DNA from: Polyangiaceae bacterium
GTDB taxonomy: Bacteria; Myxococcota_A; Polyangia; Polyangiales; Polyangiaceae
Length of the DNA: 64,000 nucleotides
Reading direction: 5' to 3'
Assembly: GCA_019637295.1 (NCBI GenBank)
Contig: JAHBVX010000001.1
Location: 1,122,511 to 1,186,510, forward strand
In this document: piece by piece, positions 45,960 to 53,849 of the stretch
How positions within the stretch are numbered: the stretch's first letter is position 1
Layout of the letters: each line of letters opens with the position of its first letter
The notes under the pieces: generated by a model
What the model saw: only the letters and a program-made list of their open reading frames with translations
Told to the model about the DNA's origin: nothing
Databases searched by the model: none
Made by a program: the position numbers and the translations under genes

Positions 45960-46514
45960 ATGAACGAAGACGCTCAGGTCAAGGGCTACACGCTGCTGTC
46001 CTACGTCACACCCATCCAGCGGGATCGGGGCGCGCTGTGGGCCAAGATCGAGTCGAGCTTGTCGCCCGAGTCGCGGCAGTTCTTCGGCGGGCCCATCTAC
46101 GCCAACAGCTGGTATCCGCGCCGCCAGCTGCATGAGCTGATGAACGCCTACGGCGAGGCCGTCGGTGGTGACACCCGCGAGCTGCGCGAGCTCGGCGCCC
46201 TGGCCGCCCGCTACCAGCTGCACCTGATCTATCGCATGTTCCTGAAGTTCGCGACGCCGGCGCTGGTGTTCAACCGCGCGGCGAGCGTGTGGTCGCGGCA
46301 GAGCACCCAAGGGACCTTCATGGTGGTCGAGGAGGGCGAGCATCACCTCATCGGGCAGCTCGACGATCCCGATCTGCCCCGCGGCATCCCGGAGGTGATG
46401 GCGGGCTGGAGCGACACCATCATCGCGATGCTGGGCCGCACGCCTTACCCCACCACCTGGGAGCAGGTGTCCCTCCGACGCTGGCGCTTCAAGGTGAGCT
46501 GGATCCCGCGCTAG
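45960..46514 (+). CDS. DUF2378/TIGR02265-like myxobacterial protein
   Basis: A 184-aa soluble protein starting 12 bp after hbd. The arrangement (SSLSPESRQFFGGPIYANSWYP, then a helix with LRELGALAARYQLHLIYRMFLK, then strands and the basic RRWRFKVSW end) matches my recollection of the DUF2378 family found mainly in myxobacteria. These proteins share a fold related to heme-NO-binding domains, and their role is unknown. No heme-ligand His can be assigned here. The family call is from pattern memory, not a search. Confidence 0.55.
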   Translation: MNEDAQVKGYTLLSYVTPIQRDRGALWAKIESSLSPESRQFFGGPIYANSWYPRRQLHELMNAYGEAVGGDTRELRELGALAARYQLHLIYRMFLKFATPALVFNRAASVWSRQSTQGTFMVVEEGEHHLIGQLDDPDLPRGIPEVMAGWSDTIIAMLGRTPYPTTWEQVSLRRWRFKVSWIPR

Positions 46515-46570
46515 GAGCCTGTCGGGAAGAAGAAAGCCATGGTTCGCAAGCGGCGGCGCTGCCGCCGGAC

Positions 46571-46600
46571 TTCGATGTGCGACCGCACCCTCACATCGGA
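46571..46600. repeat. Imperfect inverted repeat at the start of the mosaic region
   Basis: Arms TTCGATGTG (46571-46579) and CACATCGGA (46592-46600), complementary except for one G-T wobble, with a 12-nt loop. It lies between the DUF2378-like gene and the HNH remnant. It could be the terminator of the 44.3-46.5 kb operon or the end of an old mobile element; no T-run follows. Confidence 0.4.
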
Positions 46601-46610
46601 CTGGCAGCGG

Positions 46611-47162
46611 TCACCTAGCTGTTTGCGGGGCGCTCCACCCACCGCGACTCGCTGGGGACACGCAGCGAGCTCGGGCCGGGCGGTGTAAACTACATGATCG
46701 CCGGTCGCGGCGCGGTTCACTCCGAGCGCTTCGCGCGGTTGCGCGTGCTCGGGGGGAAGCTGGAGCTGCTCCAGATCCTGCTGGCGTTGCCCGGTGGCGC
46801 GGAGGAGATGGAGCCGCGCTGGCGACCGCATCGACCAGCACCGGGAACTTCTTCACGAAGCGCGCGGCTTTTGCCCGGCGGTACGCCGCGTCCTCGCTCA
46901 TGCGCAAGACGTAGACGCAGTAGGTTTGCAGGCTGGCGCATGCCTTGTTGCGGTAGATGCCCCGCGACTCGACCTCGCCCAAGTGGGCCAGGAGCGCCGC
47001 GAGAGCGACATTGCTTCGGCCCACCCAAGCGCGAACCGAAGCGTGCAAGTCCTCGTCGCTCAAGTGCTCGAAGCCGTGGGTGTCTTGGGGCGAGATCGCG
47101 GGTGGGCGCGCGGAGCGCTCGGTTGAGTTCACAGCCATGAAACCAGTGGATTGTGTGTCCAT
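46611..47162 (-). pseudogene. HNH endonuclease (DUF222-like) remnant
   Basis: ATG 47162 begins an intact first ~110 residues with the pattern I associate with myxobacterial HNH-endonuclease proteins: HLSDEDLHASVRAWVGRSN, ALLAHLGEVESRGIYR, LQTYCVYVLRMSEDAA and RAKAARFVKKFPVLVDAV. After about 46820 the frame turns into Pro/Arg-rich nonsense, and the expected 'H-L-T-G...' and C-terminal HNH nuclease parts are absent. A piece of the same protein may continue in other frames to about 46700. So the nuclease domain is lost and only the N-terminal region remains. The 290 bp between 47163 and 47454 show no recognisable gene. Confidence 0.65.
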
Positions 47163-47454
47163 GACGCACTCTACACCTCGAAGTTTCGGCCCTCTCAGCG
47201 CCACGAGGAGAGCCTTTCGAGCATGCGAACGCGTTTGGTGTCGTGTTGCTCGCGATGCGCGCGCAGCGTGGCTACGGCACGCGAGCACGGGGCAACGAGT
47301 GCGTCGATCGGTCACGGACGCGGCAGCAGCCTGTGCCAAGTCATCGGCCCGCCAGCCTCGGCCGCGGCAGCGGCGGGTCCGAGCGGGGCCCGTTGGTTCC
47401 AGCCGTCGTTGATGAGGCTTTCCATCGACCCCGAAGTGTGTTCCATCATGGGGA

Positions 47455-47995
47455 TGGCACCCTCGAGCATTGTTGGAGCGATACTCGAAGATCCACGGGT
47501 GGAGCGGACGCGGCGTCACGATTTGGACGAGACCCTGGCGATCGCGGTGCTCGCCGTGCTCGCCGGTGCAGATGGGTGGGAGCCGGGTCTTCAGCGCGCT
47601 CGACCCGGCGAAGTCTGCTGGGTGCTTCGAGCGCATGGTCGCGGAACTGGCCGGCAACATGCTCGATCAGTTGGTGGCGATCGACGGCAAGACCTTGCGG
47701 CGGACGTTCGCTCGCGACCGCGGCCAGAATCCGTTGCATAGGGTTACGGCATGGGTGGCCGAGCGAGGAGTCCAGCTAGCCAGGTCGCGACCGAAGCGAA
47801 ATCCAACGAAATTACCGCAATCCCCGTGCTGCTCGATGCGCTCGATATCCGCGGTGCCACAGTGACCATCGACGCGGAAGGCTGCCAGAAGAAGATCGCG
47901 AAGAAGATCGTCGACCAAGGAGGCAACTACCTGCTCGCGCTCAAGGGCAACCAGCCGCTCTTACATCAGGAAGTAATCGCCTACTTCGAGCATGT
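47455..47995 (+). pseudogene. ISAs1-family transposase, frameshifted and truncated
   Basis: Three pieces of one ISAs1-type transposase appear in three frames: first IVGAILEDPRVERTRRH with AVLAGADGWE (about 47467-47585), then LDQLVAIDGKTLRRTFARDR and [12 protein letters not shown] (about 47660-47770), then [20 protein letters not shown] and [22 protein letters not shown] (about 47780-47992). The order is that of the family (DPR..RH, IDGK, S-N-E-I, LKGNQ). At least two frameshifts and loss of the C-terminal third make it inactive. Confidence 0.85.
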
Positions 47996-47999
47996 CCCA

Positions 48000-48158
48000 C
48001 CAGGTACATCAGGAACTGCCGGACCTCGAGCTCTCCTGCGGCGGCCGGCGGTGGTACGCTACGAATGTCCGCGCGCAGGCGACGTACTGCTTGCACGTAC
48101 CTCGGGCGTAGTTGCGAAGCTGAAGGGCCTCGATCATCTGGTCACGAAGCTTTGCCAT
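48000..48158 (-). pseudogene. N-terminal fragment of a tyrosine recombinase
   Basis: ATG 48158 has a strong AAGGAGAT site. The first ~38 residues ([37 protein letters not shown]) are the SAM-like N-terminal domain of the phage/integron-type integrases often linked to IS91-like elements. The frame hits a stop at 48009, but in the neighbouring frame the expected continuation [12 protein letters not shown] is visible up to about 47995, so one frameshift has occurred. The catalytic domain is absent: the ISAs1 fragment starts (tail to tail) where it stops. Confidence 0.7.
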
Positions 48159-48516
48159 GGCGATCTCCTTGGTTGGTCCGGCGGTGAGGCCGGGGTTGAC
48201 CAGGATCGCCGCGACCGAGGAGACGCGCATGCCACACGTCGCTGCGCGCGGACCTTCTACGCCTTTCCGCCGCTCACCGGCGTGATCGGCACTGCGCCCA
48301 TGCGCAGCAGGACAGCTGCCGCGGAGCGGCTTCGTTCAACGCGGTGAAGTTTCCGGTTCTGTTGACTTCCCGAGCGCAGGATGGCGACTGACGGCTCGCC
48401 CAGCGAGGTGCCGCTCGGGCCCGGCGCGATGTGCGGAGTCTGCGGAGTCTACCCACCTTGACCCGCGAGGAGTGGCGTGCAAACCTCTTAGGGTGGGAGA
48501 TCAGGGGTTTGGCCGG
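48159..48516. other. 358-bp stretch without a recognisable gene
   Basis: Open frames on both strands are short or low-complexity. It may include the lost promoter or terminal region of the recombinase element. I see no clear repeat, RNA gene or domain. Confidence 0.4.
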
Positions 48517-48970
48517 ATGCTGCGATGCAAAGCCGGCGGGGTGGCGACGGGGCTGAAGACGGCGTTCGTTTTCGCGGGTGGGTTGGGAGTCATGCAGTGG
48601 CACCGATGGGACGGACCCGAGTGCCGCGAAGAGTGACAGCGATGCGGGGGGAGCGACGGATGGGGAGGGCACGAGTTCCGGGGGCACGAGTTCCGGGGGC
48701 ACCAGCGCGGGGGGCACAAGTTCCGGGGGCGCGAGCGCGGGAGGCACCAGCGGAGGGAACGGGCAGGACGCCTCTAGCGGTGCAACCGGAGGAACACCTG
48801 ATGGAGGGGCGAACTCCGGGGACGGCTCGAACGGTGACGGGGACGTGAGTGGCGACTGCACCGCTTGTGCGAAGACGCAAGCGGGAGCGTGTCAGACAGC
48901 GTGGGAGGGCTGCTACGGGGACATCGAATGCCAAAGCGTGCTGGCGTGTACGTACGGATGTGGTTTGGAC
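48517..48970 (+). pseudogene. Gly/Ser-rich lipoprotein gene, frameshifted and 3'-truncated
   Basis: ATG 48517 starts a hydrophobic leader (LKTAFVFAGGLGV); near 48590 the frame must shift by one to reach SCSGTDGTDPSAAKSDSD, a typical post-lipobox sequence. The new frame continues as a GTSSGGTSAGG-type linker and a Cys module (CTACAKTQAGACQTAWEGC, CQSVLACTYGCG). Homology ends abruptly at about 48970, where the opposite-strand lipoprotein remnant begins. It is the same design as the intact genes at 40.2 and 21.9 kb. Confidence 0.65.
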
Positions 48971-48974
48971 GGTA

Positions 48975-49273
48975 CAGGTGCTTGGAGCGCAGGTCTTCGA
49001 CGTGTCGCAGGTGGTGTAGTTCCCCGAACACGATGCGTGCGTGCAGCCCGCAGGATTTGCCCCTGGGCACGAGACCGGCGGCGCGTTGCCGCTTCCGCCC
49101 GATCCGCCGCCGGTACCGGCCAGACCGCTACCGCCGCCCGCACCGCCGGTCCCTCCCGCACCGCCGCCTTCGACGCTGGCGTCCCCGCTCGGATTCGCGT
49201 CCGTGCTCCCCCCGCATGCCGCGACGAACCCCAACGCGCTCCCCGTCAGAGACAACCGGAAGCGGGTTACCAT
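48975..49273 (-). pseudogene. Lipoprotein gene, 3'-truncated
   Basis: ATG 49273 gives a lipoprotein leader (TGSALGFVAAC), a Gly/Thr/Ala linker (GGTGGAGGGSGLAGTGG), then the start of a Cys module (SCPGANPAGCTHASCSG, TCDTSKTCAPSTC). Similarity stops at about 48975 where the convergent lipoprotein fragment ends; the remaining frame to 48590 is its antisense. Its start codon A is also the last base of the preceding stop (TAATG), so it was once translationally coupled to the gene whose end lies at 49273-49375. Confidence 0.65.
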
Positions 49274-49375
49274 TACCAGCTACTCCAGGCCACGCCGTAC
49301 GTCGTGCTGGCGAGGCCGTTCCAGGTGCCAACGTACATCTTCAGAGTGTAGTCCTTCTGCACGCCGGAGGTATTG
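49273..49375 (-). pseudogene. C-terminal remnant of a secreted protein
   Basis: About 34 residues ending YTLKMYVGTWNG, LASTTYGVAWSSW and a TAA that overlaps the next ATG. The aromatic, beta-rich ending looks like the last strands of an extracellular domain. The rest of the gene has been replaced by the ISKra4 fragment that begins at about 49370. Family unknown. Confidence 0.45.
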
Positions 49376-50103
49376 TTGAACGCGACGCCTTCGACAGCCA
49401 CGACGCGCTGTTCCAGCGCTTGCGCAAGCTCGCCGACAAGCGCGGCTACGGTCACAAGCGCACGATCTTTCTCGCCGACGGCTCGGAGCACATCTGGCGC
49501 GCGCAAAAGAAGTACTTCCCGGACGCCGAGCCATGTGTCGACTGGTTCCACATCGTCGAGAAGCTCTGGACCGCGGGCGAATGCCTGCATCACGAGGGCT
49601 CCGCCGAACTGAAGGCATGGGTCGCCCAGCACACCCGGAACCTGCGTTACGTCCGGGTCGGCGCGGTCCTCGCCGCCTTGAGCGCAGCGCTCGCAGCAAC
49701 TCCCAGAACGGGACCCGGGAACAAGGGCAAGCGAAAGCGCCTGGCGGCAACTCTGAACCACCTGACCCACCAGCGACACCGGATGCGCTACGGCCGCTTC
49801 CGGCGGGAAGACCTTCCGATCGGCAGCGGTGTCGTGGAAGGAGCGGTCCGCAATCTCGTCGGGATGCGTCTCGACGGTCCCGGCATGCGGTGGGGCCGTA
49901 GCCGCTCGGAACTCGTGTTGCACCTGCGGTGCATCCTGCTCAACGGCCAGTGGGGGGAACTTTCAGAGTACCTCACCCGCCGCGGACTGGCGCCGCGCAG
50001 CCCGTGCCGGCGCGCCCCCACGACGCGGTCTCATGTGACCAGCGGGAGGCGGCATGAACGCCCTGCGATCCGGGATCTGCACCCAAATGAATCGCTTCGA
50101 TGA
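49370..50103 (+). pseudogene. ISKra4-family transposase, C-terminal fragment
   Basis: About 220 residues: LFQRLRKLADKRGYGHKRT, FLADGSEHIWRAQKKYFPDA, CVDWFHIVEKLWTAGECL, then RMRYGRFRREDLPIGSG-VVEGAVRNLVGMRLDGPGMRW and LHLRCILLNGQWGE. These are the D-G-x-x-W-I, D-x-F/H and GSG-x-V-E-x segments of ISKra4 transposases, covering part of the catalytic region and the C-terminus. There is no start codon in the similar part and the first half is missing, so it is inactive. A 6-bp-arm hairpin (CGCTTC-GAT-GAAGCG) sits at 50093-50107 on its stop codon. The ~190 bp to 50296 contain no gene I recognise. Confidence 0.78.
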
Positions 50104-50296
50104 AGCGGCCAGGCTCAGCGTGCGTCCTCGCCCTGCCCCGGTCGTGACAGTCCCGGCAACGACCGCGACACTGCTGGTCATGGACCGAGCAATGCAGGCG
50201 ACGAGCGACGGACTTCGGCGCGCGGTTGAAGCAATTGGCGAGTCAGGGTGAAACCCCGCCGGGAACCGCCGAGGCAAAGGTGCCCCAGGCTCGCCT

Positions 50297-51028
50297 TTGA
50301 CACAGCGCCTGGCGGAGCGTAGGCTCGCGGGCGGACTGGTGCGTACCCCGCGCGGCTGGGCGCTCGATACGCGGGTGCCCATCCTGGCTGCTGCGGCAGC
50401 CGCGGAGCCTGCCACGCTGCGCACGGACTTCGTGGCCACCTACTCGCGGCTGACCAACGTCGTGTCCGTGGTCGGTGGTCGCGCGGTGGGCAGCGAAGCG
50501 GCACTGAACGACGTGGTGAGCTTCCGCGATGGCGAGCCGCCGCTGCACGTCCAGCTCACGCGGTCGCTGCCGCCCGTGCTGCAGGCCGCGACCTACTCGG
50601 CGCGGCACGCGCGGGTCTGGGTCCTCGGCCACCAGTCCGCGCCGGGCAATCAGGGCAAGGCGCAGTGGTCCCTGCTGCGCGTCAACCCCGCGACCGGCGA
50701 GGTGGACGAGCCGGACCCGCTCCCCGAGCTCCAGAGCTACGAGCGCGCCTGGCTGCGCACCACGGCAGAGGGACGCATCGTCGTGGTGGCCACGAGAAGG
50801 GCCCATCACGTGGTGCTCCTCGTCGACGTCGAGCCGTTTCGCGACGACGCGCCGCTGCGGCGCCTGGGGAAACGTCCCGGCACCGGCGAGGTGGTCAGCC
50901 TGCCCCTGGTCCGGGACACACGGGTGAGCGCGGGCATCGCAGCCGTGCGCGCGGGCAAGCCCGTGGTCGTGCCCCGCCACCTCGCCGACCTCGGGCGACT
51001 GCCTGCTATGCTGGTGGCGGATGACTAG
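50297..51028 (+). CDS. Probable C-terminal part of a surface protein, 5'-truncated
   Basis: A 243-aa frame with normal codon bias, beginning at TTG 50297 just after the ISKra4 remnant. It reads as beta-rich blades (RTDFVATYSRLTNVVSVVGG, ARHARVWVLGHQSA, GRIVVVATRRAHHVVLLVD), resembling the last blades of a propeller. It lacks any leader, so the original N-terminus was probably lost when the element arrived. Its stop overlaps by 8 bp the start of the lipoprotein gene at 51021, an old operon pairing. Family unknown. Confidence 0.5.
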   Translation: MTQRLAERRLAGGLVRTPRGWALDTRVPILAAAAAAEPATLRTDFVATYSRLTNVVSVVGGRAVGSEAALNDVVSFRDGEPPLHVQLTRSLPPVLQAATYSARHARVWVLGHQSAPGNQGKAQWSLLRVNPATGEVDEPDPLPELQSYERAWLRTTAEGRIVVVATRRAHHVVLLVDVEPFRDDAPLRRLGKRPGTGEVVSLPLVRDTRVSAGIAAVRAGKPVVVPRHLADLGRLPAMLVADD

Positions 51029-51485
51029 TCGCTGGCTGCTGCTGGCGGGGGCGCTGCTCGGCTCGAGCTGTTCTTGCCAGAACGACGAGCCCGCGAGCGG
51101 CAGTCCGGACGCCAGCGCCAGCGGCAGCGGCGGCGCGGGTGCTGGTAGCGCGGGGACTAGGTGGCGCTCCGGATGCTCCGGGTCCCGACGCAGGCGAGTG
51201 CCCGCCGCTGTCGCCCCCGCCGGACGTGCCAGCGAACTGGAAGCGCTTTCCGGGGCTGCCCTGCAAGTGCGACGACGTGTGGGTGTCGCCCGAGCCCGCC
51301 AGCATGGATCCGCCGCCCGTGTGGATCACCACCCCGCCGGGCGTGCTCGAGCTCGAGCACAACTGGGGGGATCCGGCGCGGCGGATCTTCTCGGGCTCGG
51401 CGGTCGGCGGGGCGCACCAAGGCACGCAGCACATTTCGTTCCAGCGCGGCGTCGCCGAGGACGTGTACGAGCTGGTCTGCGCGCT
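51021..51485 (+). pseudogene. Lipoprotein gene, frameshifted and 3'-truncated
   Basis: ATG 51021 gives a lipobox leader (LLAGALLGSSC) and a Ser/Gly/Ala linker. Near 51160 one base is lost or gained, and the sequence continues in the next frame as APDAPGPDAGECPPLSPPPD, KRFPGLPCKCDDVWVSPEPA and VAEDVYELVCALA. It stops at about 51485 where IS91-like sequence begins. Fourth member in this region of the Gly-linker lipoprotein class. Confidence 0.65.
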
Positions 51486-52260
51486 CGCATCGCCTACGAC
51501 CGCGAGCTCTGCAGTCGAGTCACGCGACTGTTCGCGGACAGCGTGCTCGGCTTCTACCGTCGCACGATGCGTGACGTGCACCGCGTGGGCAAGGGCCAGA
51601 GCGGCGCCATCACCGTCGTGCAACGCGTCAACTCCGACCTCAGGCTCAACCCCCACCTCCATCTCCTCGCCCTGTACGGAATCTTCGTCGAGACCGACGA
51701 CGGACAGCTCACCTTCCACCAGCTCCCCTTGCTCGAAAACTCCGACGTCGCAGATCTCTTGCACACCGCCCGCCTTCGCATCCTCGCCTTCCTCGAGCGA
51801 CGTGGCGTCATCGAGCGAGGTCCCGAGCCGCGCCTGGCCGACGACGGTTTCGCCGAGCGCGAGCCGGAGCTCGCCGCCCTCGCCACCGCCGCCGTCACCG
51901 GCAACCCACCCGCAGGGCCCGAGCACCGCCAGCGTCCCCCCATCGCCCTGTCCGAGCACGGAGCGCGTTTCGTCTCCGGCCTCTCCGCGCGCGAGGACGG
52001 CTTCTCCGTGCATGCGGCCACCACCGCTCCCGCCGACGACGCACACCGCGGCCGAAACGGTGACGCGCTTCCTTCGCAGACTGGGAGAAGACCCGGAGCC
52101 TCCTCCCATCGCACCTGCTAGGCGGCCGCCGTTCTTCACGAGCCCGGCCCTGCGCCGCAAGCTCGGCGCGGTCGACGGAGACTCCCGCGCGCAGATGGAG
52201 ATGTTCGGCGGGCAGTGCGCTCCCAACCGGTCGCGTGCCGGGCGGACGTGTGCCGGGTAG
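51480..52260 (+). pseudogene. IS91-like (Y2) transposase, internally deleted
   Basis: Frame one (about 51480-52040): RIAYDRELCSRVTRLFAD, GAITVVQRVNSDLRLNPHLH and DGFSVHAATTAPADD match the middle of IS91-type transposases (family pattern Q-R-x-x-S/D-L-x-L-N-x-H-x-H). From about 52040 a second frame carries the C-terminal end, RFLRRLGEDPEPPPIAPAR. The segment normally between them, including the R-Y-x-x-R-P region, is missing, as are the N-terminal zinc finger and start. So it is a remnant with an internal deletion of several hundred bases. Confidence 0.75.
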
Positions 52261-52299
52261 TCTCCGCGACGGGGACCTTGGAGGGCTTCGCACCAAAAC

Positions 52300-52325
52300 G
52301 GAGGGGTTCAGCGGAGGGGTTCAGC
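52300..52325 (+). repeat. 13-bp direct repeat, two copies
   Basis: GGAGGGGTTCAGC occurs twice in tandem (52300-52312 and 52313-52325), 40 bp after the IS91-like remnant ends. It might be a relic of the insertion end; too short to call a target-site duplication. Confidence 0.5.
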
Positions 52326-52429
52326 CGGCGAACCAGCACGGCGCAGCCCGTTGCGCGCCCGTTGGTAGCCCCCGTTTCGCCGGTCAGACGGGCCAGCTTT
52401 CCAACTACCCCCCTTCATTCCACCTATGC

Positions 52430-52678
52430 GCTCAGGTCGACCCAACCCTGGGCATCGGGAGAGAGATGCTGCGGGCCTTCGGTTCTCGCCTGACGCAGCT
52501 TCACTTGAGCGAGCTCGACGTCAAGGCACACCACGAACCGCTGAGCATGGCGACGGTGTGGGCAGTGCGCGAGATCGTCCGACTCATCCCAGATTGCCCG
52601 GTGATCCTAGAATCCGTCGTGAAGGTCGCTGCGATTGACAGCGAGCTGGCGATGGCTGCGAAGTGCTTCGACTGTTGA
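52430..52678 (+). pseudogene. C-terminal fragment of a xylose-isomerase-like TIM-barrel protein
   Basis: The frame from about 52430 reads QVDPTLGIGREMLRAFGSRL, LHLSELDVKAHHEPLS and IPDCPVILESVV, the last two or three beta-alpha units of a sugar-phosphate isomerase/epimerase-like barrel (metal-ligand H-x-S-E-x-D and the final ESVV). The preceding ~65 codons in frame are unrelated, so the first two thirds are missing. The stop at 52678 seems to be the native one. The following 267 bp up to 52945 hold no gene I can support. Confidence 0.6.
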
Positions 52679-52945
52679 GCGCTCGACGACCTTAGGCGTC
52701 CGCCGCCTGATCCCCCGCCGCGCGGATGCGCGTCTCGCCTTGGCGCTTCGCGATCCGGCGCGTGGCCGCTTCTCTGCGGCCCCTGCGAGGCTTCCGGGCG
52801 CCCGGGGCGTAGTGACGTAGCGAAGACGCCGTGAACCCCGGCGACGTGAGAGCGGCTACTCCGTGGCGTCTTGCAGTCTTGCACGGAGTGATGCTGCAAC
52901 CGGCATGCAAGCACCCCCGGTCGTCAATATTGGCTGGTTCGCTTC

Positions 52946-53686
52946 TCAGCCAGCGGAGTGCAGACGCGTCGGCCATTTCCACCAACCCTCTTTCCCAAAC
53001 CTCGCGAGCGCATCCTCGAACGTCGTCTCGTGCCGCACCATGGAGTAGAAGTTGGGACGCACTATAGAGGTTGGCGCGACTCCGTAAGCGAGCGTTATCT
53101 CGGCAGCTTCGAGGTTCGCGGCGTCGTCCATCCGTTGAAGAAGTCCGGCCCTTTTGTTCCCGAGGGCGGCGTCAAGGTCCTTGAGCGCATCGCAAACATA
53201 CCTGGCAAAGTCTACGACTTCCTCACGCGACGGCCAACTGGCGTTGTGTATCACCTTGTTCCGAAACTCCGCGCGTTTGCTTTGCAGGAACGGGAAGGCG
53301 CGGCCCGTCTCCTGCAAGTAGCACAAGGAAATCATTCCTGCGCGGCGCTGGTCACGTCGATTGGTACTCAGAAGCCGACGGACTTCTTCAGCGGGCACTC
53401 CACGGGCGCTTAGGTTCGCTTCAACGAAGAACTCGAACGACTGCTCCAACGCTGCAGCGAAACCGGAGACACACTCGCGGAGATACCCATCGAGAAGCGC
53501 GAGCGCACCGACGTCGAGCAGAAGCTCATGCGGAGCTTCGAACACCAGTCGGTATTGGGAGTCATGACCGTTCGGGCAGGAGACTGAGTGAATGCCAGTG
53601 TCGCTGATTTCGCCGTAGGCCCAGACCCTCTGCCTAGGAGCGCCTGCATCTCTGTCGCACTCCAAGCATGGGAATGGGATGCGCAT
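52946..53686 (-). CDS. Zinc-ribbon protein with HEPN-like Rx4H motif
   Basis: A 246-aa intact protein with AAGGAC before ATG 53686. Residues 7-10 (C-x2-C) and 37-41 (C-x2-G-H) form a possible zinc ribbon. The rest is helical; R142-N-K-V-I-H147 is an R-x4-H motif within FRNKVIHNASWP, followed by a long helix (REEVVDFARYVCDALKDLD). R-x4-6-H inside a two-helix pair is the active-site pattern of HEPN ribonucleases common in toxin and defence loci. The N-terminal finger could bind RNA or a partner. No antitoxin gene is next to it. The HEPN call is by motif, not by search. It is divergent from the coiled-coil operon. Confidence 0.6.
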   Translation of the reverse strand: MRIPFPCLECDRDAGAPRQRVWAYGEISDTGIHSVSCPNGHDSQYRLVFEAPHELLLDVGALALLDGYLRECVSGFAAALEQSFEFFVEANLSARGVPAEEVRRLLSTNRRDQRRAGMISLCYLQETGRAFPFLQSKRAEFRNKVIHNASWPSREEVVDFARYVCDALKDLDAALGNKRAGLLQRMDDAANLEAAEITLAYGVAPTSIVRPNFYSMVRHETTFEDALARFGKEGWWKWPTRLHSAG

Positions 53687-53811
53687 GGTGTCCTTGTCGG
53701 CCTAACTTACCGACCCTAACCGAGGGCTGCAACGCTCTCGATGCAGCGCTGGGCACTGGTAAAACGCGTCGGAGACGCGGTTTCGGTCCCGAGCGGCTGA
53801 GCCTCCACCGC

Positions 53812-53849
53812 TCGACCCCGCCCCGCAATTCCGGTACTATCATCCCGTG
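53812..53849 (+). promoter_or_regulatory. Candidate leaderless promoter of the coiled-coil operon
   Basis: TCGACC at 53812-53817, a 17-bp spacer, and TACTAT at 53835-53840, resembling -35 and -10 boxes. Transcription would start about 6-8 bp later, on or beside the GTG start at 53847, so the first mRNA may have no leader. Just upstream are two inverted repeats, CGCGTC-GGA-GACGCG (53765-53779) and GAGCGG/CCGCTC (53791-53796 and 53808-53813), possible operators. The second overlaps the -35 box. Predicted by eye only. Confidence 0.4.

Larger units (their letters stand above)
46520..52700. mobile_element. Degraded mobile-element and gene-fragment mosaic
   Basis: This 6.2-kb stretch has no complete ordinary gene with clear function. 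It contains remnants assignable to HNH-type, ISAs1, tyrosine recombinase, ISKra4 and IS91-like elements, interleaved with broken lipoprotein and isomerase genes. Fragments change strand and frame at abrupt points near 47.99, 48.97, 49.37, 51.48 and 52.04 kb. I could not find flanking direct repeats or intact terminal inverted repeats, so the boundaries given are approximate. Confidence 0.75.
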
